NCBI GenBank assembly: GCA_017520105.1
Contig: JAFWRL010000038.1
Coordinates: 1-24,952, forward strand
Direction: 5' to 3'
DNA from: Fibrobacter sp.
GTDB lineage: Bacteria; Fibrobacterota; Fibrobacteria; Fibrobacterales; Fibrobacteraceae
Length of the DNA stretch: 24,952 nucleotides
The translations under genes were made by a program, and so were the position numbers. This document shows positions 15,095-22,828 of the stretch, piece by piece (the stretch's first letter is position 1; every line of letters starts with the position of its first letter). The notes beneath the pieces were generated by a model that worked only from the letters and a program-made list of their open reading frames with translations, did no database searches and was not told the origin of the DNA.

Positions 15095-15593
15095 CGAACA
15101 CCCACCTTATTGCCGTAAACGGAATCTTCTGTTCTTCGAACTCTTTTACAAGAACATTGCAGTTCTCACGGATTGCCGACACATGGACGGACCAGATATA
15201 CTGTTCGTCCTCCGAATAAACCGGTTCACCGACCCGCGAAAGACCCGCACGAAACAGGCGCTTCGGCTTCTCTATGGTTACGGTGAAGCCCATCTGTTCC
15301 GCGATCGCCCTGTAATGTTTCGCCGCTATTCCCCATTGTCTGTTAACTGCTGCAGCAAGAGCCTGTCTGCGTTCCTGCTCGGTTCCCGTTCCTGGCAGTC
15401 CGTATGCATCTTCCCAACGCTCAAGCGTTCCCGCTAGCGTACAAGTGCTTATAAAGGATTCCTGGTGGGCATTGTCTGCTTCATCTAGAACACGGTCAAG
15501 TTCCTTGCATACGGCATAGTCCTCCGCATCCATAGGAATCGGTTTAATGAGCGCCATAGCCTTATAGTGTCTAGATTCGAACGGATTCGGCAT
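15087..15593 (-). CDS. Mu gp48-like baseplate/tail protein (DUF2313, YmfQ-like)
   Basis: The protein has 168 residues, usual for the family. Typical features are the N-terminal RHYKAMALIKPIP, then TLERWEDAYGLPGTGTEQERRQALAAAV (about 55-82), then RAIAEQMGFTVTIEKP. The family closes the baseplate periphery next to gp47 and serves as the site where fibres attach. It starts 3 bases after gp47 ends and overlaps the next gene by 8 bases. Confidence 0.8.
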   Translation of the reverse strand: MPNPFESRHYKAMALIKPIPMDAEDYAVCKELDRVLDEADNAHQESFISTCTLAGTLERWEDAYGLPGTGTEQERRQALAAAVNRQWGIAAKHYRAIAEQMGFTVTIEKPKRLFRAGLSRVGEPVYSEDEQYIWSVHVSAIRENCNVLVKEFEEQKIPFTAIRWVFDD

Positions 15594-15596
15594 AAG

Positions 15597-16808
15597 CTAC
15601 CCCTCGACAGTCAATGTTCCTAGAACGAACTTCTGTTCAGGACGGGCATTCAGCGTAAATGTTTCAACATAAGGGGAACCTGCAACGGATGTTTCGACAA
15701 CAGCGTCAACGCCGCCGCTCTTGATAACGAAAACAATGAGCTGAGCAGCGACAAACTTGTCTCCGGCCCTGAGTTCTGCAAAATACTGTTCAACCTGCGT
15801 TCTGAACAATCCTTCTTCGAAGTTATTGAAACCGTCAACAGTAACACGGACGTTGACAGGCGTTTCACGCTGTACAGAAACGAAAATTTCCTTCGGTGCG
15901 ACGGGACCTTCTTCTTCACAGTGCTTGCGGACATTCTCGACAGCCCTCATCGATAGCGATACCGGAGCAAGCAGAATCGCCATAGTCCCTATACCATAGG
16001 CGTTCTTCAAGGTCTTTGCATAGCTAGGCTGTTCAACTTGATCATCGTTGGTATAAAATTCGATACCATAGCACCGTACATCATGAAGTTCCGGTTCCAT
16101 CCAGCTTTCAAGAGAGTCAATTGCATGGAGTTCCACCTTCCAGTATTGCGCCTCGACAGCCGTGAACGTATCCATTGACCAACGTTCAGCGGACAACGAC
16201 GACCGTTGAGTCCACGAAGTACCGTCTGTAGATGAATACACCCTGAACTCAGCGCCACGGGAAGTAGTAACGCCAAGACCGGCACCAAAAATTCTTTTCG
16301 AAGAGCCAAAATCGACAATCACCGAATTGCCTACATTGCTTCCACCGACCTTGAATCCGATAGATTCGGTATTCTTCGAATCGCATAATGCGGCGGAATC
16401 AAGGTTGATTCCTCCGGACGAACTAATCATCGAAGGAGTCATGGGAGCGACAGTTCCGATGCTTGTGGTTTCCAGGGCCCACCGTTCATAGTCGGAAGCC
16501 TTGCCGCCAGAAGGCGGGCGTCTTAAAAAGTCGAGCACATAAGTCAGCAGCTCGGACGCGGTCAAAGAATCGACATTCTTCCCGCGATCGGTAGCGAACT
16601 TTTCTAGCGATTCCTTTGACATCGTAGAAGGGAATATCTGATCTACAGTCCAGTCAAGCTGTTTATACAGTCCCCATATAGCGCTTGCAGCGGCGGCAAA
16701 ACGGATATAGGTCTCTGTTCCCTGTGTAATCGTACCCTCAAGATTCGGGTTCATATAGTACGCATCCACAATCATGCGCTGTAAAATAGTATCGACACTA
16801 ATTGCCAT
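15597..16808 (-). CDS. Baseplate J-like protein (Mu gp47) with an inserted F5/8C-like domain
   Basis: Starting at the ATG at 16808 gives 403 residues; the frame is open 21 codons further but that part lies inside gp46. GAGG precedes the ATG. The N-terminal part (about 1-117) and the C-terminal part (about 268-403) match baseplate J: RRPPSGGKASDYERWALE, then AYGIGTMAILLAPVSLS, then FVSVQRETPVNVRVTV. Baseplate J proteins form the wedge that surrounds the tail hub. Between them, at the loop after YERWALE, is an insert of about 135 residues. It resembles an F5/8C (discoidin) galactose-binding-like domain, with VIVDFGSSKRIFGAGLGV, FRVYSSTDGTSWTQ, FTAVEAQYWKVELH and a final CYGIEFY. Such domains often bind sugars. 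Confidence 0.82.
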   Translation of the reverse strand: MAISVDTILQRMIVDAYYMNPNLEGTITQGTETYIRFAAAASAIWGLYKQLDWTVDQIFPSTMSKESLEKFATDRGKNVDSLTASELLTYVLDFLRRPPSGGKASDYERWALETTSIGTVAPMTPSMISSSGGINLDSAALCDSKNTESIGFKVGGSNVGNSVIVDFGSSKRIFGAGLGVTTSRGAEFRVYSSTDGTSWTQRSSLSAERWSMDTFTAVEAQYWKVELHAIDSLESWMEPELHDVRCYGIEFYTNDDQVEQPSYAKTLKNAYGIGTMAILLAPVSLSMRAVENVRKHCEEEGPVAPKEIFVSVQRETPVNVRVTVDGFNNFEEGLFRTQVEQYFAELRAGDKFVAAQLIVFVIKSGGVDAVVETSVAGSPYVETFTLNARPEQKFVLGTLTVEG

Positions 16809-17115
16809 GGCCAACCTCGACAAAACGCTTGAAATTAATCTGTTTACCGTTATAGGCGATGCATTCCACATTCAGCTGGATTTTTCCATTATCAATAAAA
16901 TTCGCTGCGGCTGTGACAGAACGCAGGTGCTTATAATCGACAAGCCAACCCAAAGCTTCAACTGCATACGACTCGCATTTCTTTCGGGTCGTTTCCGAAC
17001 CGGCGACATTGCGTAATTCCTTGAACCTGTGACCAAATTCAGGACGCTTGAAAAAGCTGCCCTTTGCGATAGTAAGCGAAAGCTCTATTTCTTCCTTGAT
17101 TAAATCTAAAGTCAT
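16798..17115 (-). CDS. Mu gp46-like baseplate protein (GPW/gp25-related)
   Basis: The protein has 105 residues. It sits between the spike gene and baseplate J, exactly the place of Mu gp46, whose relatives P2 gpW and T4 gp25 nucleate the baseplate wedge. Visible features are IELSLTIAKGSFFKRPEFGHRFKELRN (about 10-36), which matches the beginning of gp46 proteins (small, fixed-length, with an early F..P.FG element), and a C-terminal strand pair ending KRFVEVGHGN. It begins 1 base after gp45 and overlaps gp47 by 11 bases. Confidence 0.7.
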   Translation of the reverse strand: MTLDLIKEEIELSLTIAKGSFFKRPEFGHRFKELRNVAGSETTRKKCESYAVEALGWLVDYKHLRSVTAAANFIDNGKIQLNVECIAYNGKQINFKRFVEVGHGN

Positions 17116-17116
17116 G

Positions 17117-17608
17117 CTATCCCTTTGTTGGCGGGTTTGGAATTATTGGAGGAACACCGGTAGAAGACGGACCGACTGCCGTTCCGTGAGTCTGTTTAAG
17201 CAAAGTCTGTCTCATTTCGTTGACGGAACCGACGCAAGTCGGGTCTTCGGTATTGTCCCAGATATTCTTTGAAACGCGCAAGTCGCCATCGATATCGACC
17301 CCTTTCGGAGCCTTGATTTCGACAGAACCGTTATCCTTAAGCAGGATATACTGCGAGCCATCCTTGTAAATAGCGACTTCGCCTTCCTTGACTTCCGGGC
17401 GGTCAGCACTATCGGAAGCGACCCCGACAGTAACGTTGCCGAACTGCAAGAAAAGAATCCTTGAGCCTTTTTTCGGAACGGACACGAAGCCGAACTGTTG
17501 AATCAGCTGGCGATTTTCAACATCGATTCCATTAGCCGAAGCGTTCACGCGGCGAAGCTTGCCTGCAATATCCTTGCAGCTTGAAACAATGCTTGTAAAG
17601 AACTTCAT
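17117..17608 (-). CDS. Mu gp45-like baseplate central spike protein
   Basis: The protein has 163 residues from the ATG at 17608, which shares one base with the stop of the previous gene (TGATG); a GTG one codon earlier is possible. The fold suggested is an N-terminal OB-like region (about 30-75, RQLIQQFGFVSVPKKGSRILFLQFG) followed by a beta-helix region (GEVAIYKDGSQYILLKDNGSVEIKAPKGVDIDGDLRV). The trimeric spike pierces the outer membrane at the start of contraction. P2 gpV and Mu gp45 have a His-x-His iron site near the tip. Here the C-terminal end has one His (QTHG) and a Pro-rich tail, so the metal site may differ. Confidence 0.78.
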   Translation of the reverse strand: MKFFTSIVSSCKDIAGKLRRVNASANGIDVENRQLIQQFGFVSVPKKGSRILFLQFGNVTVGVASDSADRPEVKEGEVAIYKDGSQYILLKDNGSVEIKAPKGVDIDGDLRVSKNIWDNTEDPTCVGSVNEMRQTLLKQTHGTAVGPSSTGVPPIIPNPPTKG

Positions 17609-18603
17609 CACAGAGAACCTCCTGGCTGGAGTTCCAGCTTTGTACGCATTCCGCTCTGGCGGTCAAGCGTAAACGTCACGGACTTGATGAGGTACGCGTC
17701 ATTGACCCCATTGTAATCATCCTGCACATCGACAAATCGGTTTATAGCCCAGACATTGCCATTCTGTGAAAATCCCTTGACAGTGTATTGAAGCTGTATT
17801 GAACTCGACTTTTCTACGGCGACCTGAAGTTCCGCAGTACGCTTTGCCGGGCCGTCGTTTTCGTTCCAGTTCACAACAAGAGGCTTGTCAAAAGGCATGT
17901 CGTCATTTTTAACGCTTGCCTTTACATACTTGATATCGTCGCCATCCTGGCTTTCGCCAACTACAAGCACTTCGCTATGGATTCCGTTGATTGTAGATTC
18001 GACGGTTCCATCGATATAGTCTATTTCAGAGCCGTCCTCAAAGGCGTGAATCTTGTAATCGCAACGTCCACGGACAAGAGGCTTGTCGAATACGAACTTC
18101 CCTTCCGGAGACGCCCAGAACAGATAGCCCTGCGAGTTCGCCGCACGCTTGATAACCTCGAACACAGTATCGCCCGGAGATAGTTCGACAAAATTCCGAC
18201 TGACTTTTTCTTTTTTCGAGTCGGAGTTGTAAACGAAATCCTTTTTTCCGATAAAAGGCAACGGACGAACGAGGCGTTCTGCAAGCGCATCAAGCTTTGT
18301 CGGAAGCGTGGCAAACTTCGTAACGCAAGAATCCGTGAGGATGCTGGCGACGGAACGGCCTTCGAACGAAAGAACAGGTCCCTGTCTGGACAACGACCGT
18401 TTCACGGTATCCACAATGCCAATCATAACGATTTTGCGGTTGACAAAAATAGTGCACGCTTCTCCAGGAGAAACGTCATACCTGGAATCTGCAACAAAAG
18501 AAAATGAACCTTCTGGCGCGAACAGGTCCGACGTAATCGAGAAATTCACGAAACGGTTCATCCGGGCATTCTTGATAGCAACAACCACTTCGTCATTGTT
18601 CAT
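17608..18603 (-). CDS. Mu gpP-like baseplate hub protein (gp27/late-control-D family)
   Basis: The protein has 331 residues. The N-terminal half has the beta-barrel hub layout (ITSDLFAPEGSFSFVAD, GEACTIFVNRKIVMIGIVDTVKRSLS, LSFEGRSVASILTDS) and a SPGDTVFEVIKRAANSQGYLFWASPEGKFVF segment typical of gpD/gp44-type hub proteins. The hub joins the tube to the spike. It overlaps gpN by 11 bases and ends within the start of gp45, so the three are translationally coupled. No lysozyme domain is present. Confidence 0.75.
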   Translation of the reverse strand: MNNDEVVVAIKNARMNRFVNFSITSDLFAPEGSFSFVADSRYDVSPGEACTIFVNRKIVMIGIVDTVKRSLSRQGPVLSFEGRSVASILTDSCVTKFATLPTKLDALAERLVRPLPFIGKKDFVYNSDSKKEKVSRNFVELSPGDTVFEVIKRAANSQGYLFWASPEGKFVFDKPLVRGRCDYKIHAFEDGSEIDYIDGTVESTINGIHSEVLVVGESQDGDDIKYVKASVKNDDMPFDKPLVVNWNENDGPAKRTAELQVAVEKSSSIQLQYTVKGFSQNGNVWAINRFVDVQDDYNGVNDAYLIKSVTFTLDRQSGMRTKLELQPGGSL

Positions 18604-19852
18604 AGACTAGCACCTCGCCTTTCATGAATGTTGGATTCTTTACATTGTTCAACGCACAAACGCGCTCCGCAGCCTTGTAGTTAAGACCATTGTCGAGCAA
18701 AATTTTGTGCAAAGGAGTCTCGTATTCTACCTTGACCGTCCTTGTCGTCATGTACTCCATCTTTAGTTTCAATATGGACTCGGTAAGTGTCGCCGCCATT
18801 TTCTTGAGCCGACCGGGCGATTTTGATACTGGCAAAACCCTATTGATGAACTCGCGGACAGCTGCCAACGAATTTTCGAGCGTTTCTGGAGTCATGATAA
18901 AAGGTTCTATGGTGTCGGCAGCAATAGGCTTGCCTACCGCATCATCAGAAACGACACTTTCTGCGGCTATGGATTCACCCATCTTGACTTCGTCTTCGCT
19001 TATTTGCCTTGCTGTTTCACAAGCGAGCGTCGATGCAGCTATCGTCGCCAACGAGGCATATACCGGTGTATCGATGAACGATGCCAGGCGTTCCGTGAAG
19101 ATGCTAGCCAATACGGACGTCCCGGAAGACGAACCGGCCTTTCGTCCAAGAGCTGTCAAGGAATCGCAGAACCTTTGCAGGCTCCCCGTCAATGATCCAG
19201 AAAGAGTGTCAACATAATCGATAGTCGTATTCAAGGCATCCAACGGAGCCTTGACCGTTTCAATGACGCCCTGAATCCTTCCCAACGCTCCCGAAACGCC
19301 TGAAGCAAATGAGCGGGCGGCATCACCCATAGCGCCCCAATAATCAAGCAAAGACCAATCGTCACCAGGAACATCAGGAACACCTGCACGTTGCATTTCC
19401 TCGGCAAGAGCAGCCTGGACTTCCACATTAACCGCTTTCGCCTCTTCCTCGCACACTTCGGTCGGATCTGTGAAATCTTGAATATCCGGTTGGATTCCTG
19501 CAATTTTAAACTCAAAGTCGAATTGGGCAAAACGTTTGCGCCGATCATTGTTGAAAGACACGTTTTGCGGGTAGCCATTGAGCGTTCCATGGTCGGGATG
19601 AATCAACTCTATTGGCGTTGCAAAATACGATAGGAACCAATTGCGGAGGGCCTGGTAGTTTTCTTTATAATCATCGTTGGTCAGAACGCATGAAAAACGC
19701 AAAAGCTCTGCATTTACGCCCATGTCTTCGAGGTCCGCACCATTCTTGTACGGATATTGCGTTTCGGCAATGGCATGGGATATTTCGTCACCAATGGATA
19801 CGAGCTTCAAGTTCCATGGGCCCAGCTTGCATTCTCTAGCTTCTTCGGCCAT
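18593..19852 (-). CDS. Mu gpN-like tail/DNA circularization N-terminal domain protein with LysM-like tail
   Basis: The protein has 419 residues. The N-terminal region (about 1-125) has the form of the DNA circularization/gpN family: PWNLKLVSIGDEISHAIAETQYPYKNGADLEDMG, then an RFSCVL and YFATPIELIHPDHGTL stretch. The middle is helical and Ala/Ser-rich. The last 44 residues (376-419; TPLHKILLDNGLNYKAAERVCALNN, then FMKGEVLVYEQ) look like a LysM or P2 gpX-type tail segment. The gene begins right after the tape measure stop with no gap, as in Mu. Confidence 0.7.
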   Translation of the reverse strand: MAEEARECKLGPWNLKLVSIGDEISHAIAETQYPYKNGADLEDMGVNAELLRFSCVLTNDDYKENYQALRNWFLSYFATPIELIHPDHGTLNGYPQNVSFNNDRRKRFAQFDFEFKIAGIQPDIQDFTDPTEVCEEEAKAVNVEVQAALAEEMQRAGVPDVPGDDWSLLDYWGAMGDAARSFASGVSGALGRIQGVIETVKAPLDALNTTIDYVDTLSGSLTGSLQRFCDSLTALGRKAGSSSGTSVLASIFTERLASFIDTPVYASLATIAASTLACETARQISEDEVKMGESIAAESVVSDDAVGKPIAADTIEPFIMTPETLENSLAAVREFINRVLPVSKSPGRLKKMAATLTESILKLKMEYMTTRTVKVEYETPLHKILLDNGLNYKAAERVCALNNVKNPTFMKGEVLVYEQ

Positions 19853-21820
19853 TTATCTACCCATCCCTGGTGTATTCTTCACCCTGATGTTTGCAGGCTT
19901 GCCGCCGTCGCTTTGTGCGGTAAAGCGGTTGTTAGATGCATCGAGATTGATGACAATGTTCGGCGCTACAGTAAGGTTCTGCATGTATTCCTGTGCAGAA
20001 ACGCGATGAGCTCCACTTGCAATATCCTGAGCCATGAGCTTACGAGAAACGTTCAGCTGAGCATAGAGTTTGTCGAGCTTCTTTTGTGACGGGAGGAAAC
20101 TATTTTCTTCTTCCTGGATGGCCTTCAATGTTTCGTCATAACGCTTGGCATGGGCATTTTTGCCGTACCGTTCTTCGAAGCTCTTGGCGTTCGTGTCGAT
20201 GGTATTGGCGGCGATTTCGCGAGAATTAGCGACAACTTGCCGCCATTCAATGAAGGCTTGACCGAAGTTGTAAATTTGACCCATAGCCCATGATGTAGCG
20301 GCACCCATTACAGACATCGCTAGAGGCGAGTTCCGCAAACGATTCAGCCCTGCACGGGCGTTTGAAAGACCTTGACGGAATCGCCCAACTTCTTTCGTAG
20401 TCGTTTCCATCGCTGTCGCCGTCTTCCGGGTGGTAACCGGGAGATCGTCATCGTCCATGTAGTTTGCACTACCCATGCCGCCACCCATGTTGACCACATA
20501 CACCTTTTGGACTGTATCTACTGCGGATTTAAGCGAAGATGAATCTGAACCAAACTTTTTGGACCAGAAACCCTTCAAGTCTCGCCCAAGAGCTGCTGCA
20601 TCTTTTACAAGTCCGCCAATCTTGACTGCACCAAGAGCCAATGCGGCATACTTCATTGTCGTAAATCCAGCCGTAACAATACCTTGATGCTCATTCAGGA
20701 ACTTGAGCGCGTTCGTTAAACTTTCCACTGGACCGGTAAGGTTTTCATCTGCAAACTTGTGGGCAACAGCCGTCATCTTGCCTATATTGCCGTTGAAGGA
20801 ATTGGATGCCTTTTCATAGTATTTTTGCAAAACGCTCGTATTGGTCATTCCCTCAATACCGTCTTTTGCAATTTGGTCCATTCTTTCCCAGCCGTTCTTA
20901 TATTCCGCTATCAACGGGTAGATGGCTTTCATCGATGACGCACCGAAAACAGGCGAAAGTTTATTGAGCTTTCCCCCTGTTTTTTCCATGATTTCTTTTA
21001 TGATGACGTCAAATTCACGCATTTCCTTATTTTTGTCAAGAACTTTAACGCCAAACTTCTTCTGGATATCCCCAGCTTTATCAATTAATTCCGAAAAAAG
21101 CGTTGAAACGGATGTTGTCGTCTCCGCTTCACTCTTAATTTTTTCATTGACAATCTGTAAAAACGAGCCAAATTTCGCAAATTGTTCTGATGTCTTTATT
21201 CCAGCGGAAGACGCTGACGCCAGCAAAGCCCTGCCCTGACTCGCAAAACCCTTCAAAGTGAAGGATCCCGCTTCACCTTGAATAATCAACGCATTGAAGG
21301 CTTTTTGTACCTGGTCCGCACCATACCCCATCGAACCACTCAGGGATGCGGCCACAGAGGCAAGATCTTCCACGGAAGCCCCTGAAGCCTTGGCTGCTTT
21401 TGCCAGGTTAGCGCCCATTTCTTCGGCAAAATCAAATTTACCAGTGATTTCACCGATCTTTGAAACACCATTCAAAATTTCATTGGCGGCGACACCTGTT
21501 TCAACAGCCGTTTTATGCAGCGAATCGCGGAACACCTTCGTGTCCGCGTCGCTTTTCTTTGCGGCAAAACCATAGTACATGAGCGCTTCGGAAAGGTCGC
21601 CCACGTTCTTGATGGCCATGCCAAGCCCACCGCCAAGGACCAACGAATTGAAAGGCGTGACCATACGGTCTGCAAGCCCCCGTAGGGAACTACCGACACG
21701 CGCAATGCTTGCACGGGCACGGACGCCAAAGCTGTTAATCGAGGCGGAGGACTGTCTAAGGCCGGTTTCAAGCCTTGTCGGGTCTGCGCCAATCCGCAAT
21801 GTAACGCTATTGTCAGCCAA
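19853..21820 (-). CDS. Tail tape measure protein
   Basis: The protein has 655 residues. The N-terminus VTLRIGADPTRLETGLRQSSASINSF is typical of TP901/Mu-type tape measure proteins. The conserved core follows: NVGDLSEALMYYGFAAKKSDADTKVF, then LASVAASLSGSMGYGADQVQKAFNAL, and FGASSMKAIYPLIAEYKNGW. Two hydrophobic patches (about 387-412 and 500-515) could insert in the host membrane. It sets tail length and helps DNA pass the inner membrane. The start is TTG at 21820, with AAGGA upstream; no suitable ATG lies near. It overlaps the end of the gp41 frameshift extension by 8 bases. Confidence 0.85.
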   Translation of the reverse strand: MADNSVTLRIGADPTRLETGLRQSSASINSFGVRARASIARVGSSLRGLADRMVTPFNSLVLGGGLGMAIKNVGDLSEALMYYGFAAKKSDADTKVFRDSLHKTAVETGVAANEILNGVSKIGEITGKFDFAEEMGANLAKAAKASGASVEDLASVAASLSGSMGYGADQVQKAFNALIIQGEAGSFTLKGFASQGRALLASASSAGIKTSEQFAKFGSFLQIVNEKIKSEAETTTSVSTLFSELIDKAGDIQKKFGVKVLDKNKEMREFDVIIKEIMEKTGGKLNKLSPVFGASSMKAIYPLIAEYKNGWERMDQIAKDGIEGMTNTSVLQKYYEKASNSFNGNIGKMTAVAHKFADENLTGPVESLTNALKFLNEHQGIVTAGFTTMKYAALALGAVKIGGLVKDAAALGRDLKGFWSKKFGSDSSSLKSAVDTVQKVYVVNMGGGMGSANYMDDDDLPVTTRKTATAMETTTKEVGRFRQGLSNARAGLNRLRNSPLAMSVMGAATSWAMGQIYNFGQAFIEWRQVVANSREIAANTIDTNAKSFEERYGKNAHAKRYDETLKAIQEEENSFLPSQKKLDKLYAQLNVSRKLMAQDIASGAHRVSAQEYMQNLTVAPNIVINLDASNNRFTAQSDGGKPANIRVKNTPGMGR

Positions 21821-21977
21821 TGCTCTGCCATCCTTTATCGTTATCGACCAAATAGCCCTTCATCGCGAAGACGAGGAGCCATTGGGCGTCGTTTAGTTCT
21901 CTTGCGGGGCAACCAAAATACGCAGAAGCTTCCAAGCTACAGGCAAGCTTAAGACTTTCGAGCGAATCTGGTCCGGT
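21813..21977 (-). CDS. gp41' extension reached by -1 frameshift
   Basis: This is not an independent gene: its frame joins the gp41 frame at the A9 run. After slipping, the ribosome reads TGPDSLESLK, then LACSLEASAYFGCPARELNDAQWLLVFAMKGY and 12 more residues to a stop at 21813. With the first 159 codons of gp41 this gives a 213-residue fusion. The PARELNDAQWLL element looks like the conserved C-terminal part of tail assembly chaperone extensions. In lambda (gpG-gpT) and Mu such extensions bind the tape measure while it is being covered by tube protein. Confidence 0.72.
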   Translation of the reverse strand, partial: TGPDSLESLKLACSLEASAYFGCPARELNDAQWLLVFAMKGYLVDNDKGWQSIG

Positions 21978-22453
21978 TTTTTTTTGAGAGTTTCCTTGAG
22001 CTGTTCGAATTCTTCGTCCGTGAGCTTTTCCAAGTTCGGGTCGTTCTCGTCGGAGAAGGCATTGTAGGCATCGCACAAGGCCTTCAGTTCATCAGCGGTG
22101 CACAGAGTTCGCATGTGCTCGGCACTGCGGAAAATTGGCTTTCCCGTTTCAGGGTCGGAGAAAGCCCGCCACATACCGTGTACAGCTTCCTGTTCGCGGT
22201 AATCCGCCAAGTTCTGCATCCCGATTTCAATGCCGTCACGCTTGAACTCTTGCTGGTTATCGACCTTCGCTTTGCGAGCTTCGGAAACAGTCAAGAGCCT
22301 CATGCGCACAGTCACGCCCGGAACACCGGGCCATTCGATATCCTTGAAAACATCGTGCGAAGCCTTGATCTGGTCGATAATCGCAGATTCCGCGACATCG
22401 ACCTTTTCAGCAGCTTCGTGGGCATCTCGGATTTTATCAGAAAGCCCACTCAT
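21893..22453 (-). CDS. Mu gp41-like tail assembly chaperone (short form)
   Basis: The protein has 186 residues and starts within the tube gene stop (TGATG, one base shared). It is mainly helical and acidic: an amino-terminal DAHEAAEKVDVAESAI helix, then DIEWPGVPGVTVRMRLLTVSEARKAKVDNQQEFK (about 38-72), then TADELKALCDAYNAFSDENDP. Position between the tail tube and the tape measure is where long-tailed phages encode their tail assembly chaperones. The 0-frame reads LKKKPDQIRSKVLSL through an A9 run before its stop, and a second frame opens there. Confidence 0.75.
   Translation of the reverse strand: MSGLSDKIRDAHEAAEKVDVAESAIIDQIKASHDVFKDIEWPGVPGVTVRMRLLTVSEARKAKVDNQQEFKRDGIEIGMQNLADYREQEAVHGMWRAFSDPETGKPIFRSAEHMRTLCTADELKALCDAYNAFSDENDPNLEKLTDEEFEQLKETLKKKPDQIRSKVLSLPVAWKLLRILVAPQEN
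21977..21985 (-). promoter_or_regulatory. A9 slippery site for -1 translational frameshift
   Basis: Nine adenines (AAA AAA AAA in the 0 frame, after CTC) are present on the coding strand. A -1 slip makes the next codon ACC instead of CCG and opens the 54-residue extension. A-runs of this kind are efficient slippery sequences, since both tRNA-Lys positions can re-pair. I have not found an obvious stimulatory hairpin. Confidence 0.65.
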
Positions 22454-22818
22454 CAGCTTACCTTGCGGCTAGCGGCGTAAAATTCGAGCTGGGTCTCCTT
22501 GGCGGTCTTGCCGTCAATCTCGTTCGGGGTGGACTTGAGAAGATGCACGCCGGTAAACGTGACTTTCGAGCCGCCGACGTAGTTCACAATCACGGTCCAA
22601 CCCTTGTCATTCTTGTCTTCTTCGGCAACCCAATCGAGGTCCGCTCCCGATTTCGGCAAGAAAGTAATCGAGAAACCGTATTTCTTCGGCACTTTTACAA
22701 AGTCTTCGCCGTTGAAGTGTTCTACGGTCTGGGTGGTTTCAATTTCGTTTTCCTTGAACTTCGAGAAGTCGGTGATTTCAGAACCGTCCTTGACGAGAGA
22801 AAGAGAAGTAATTCTCAT
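22453..22818 (-). CDS. Mu gpM-like tail tube protein
   Basis: The protein has 121 residues, near the usual 115-120 of Mu gpM. It is beta-rich with no signal: MRITSLSLVKDGSEITDFSKFKENEIETTQTVEHFNGEDFVKVPKKYGFSITFLP, then DKGWTVIVNYVGGSKVTFTGVHLLKSTPNEIDGK. It forms the inner tube that is pushed through the cell envelope on contraction. AAGGAG lies 6 bases before the ATG. It follows the sheath gene by 10 bases, the expected order. Confidence 0.78.
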   Translation of the reverse strand: MRITSLSLVKDGSEITDFSKFKENEIETTQTVEHFNGEDFVKVPKKYGFSITFLPKSGADLDWVAEEDKNDKGWTVIVNYVGGSKVTFTGVHLLKSTPNEIDGKTAKETQLEFYAASRKVS

Positions 22819-22828
22819 GGTTCACTCC

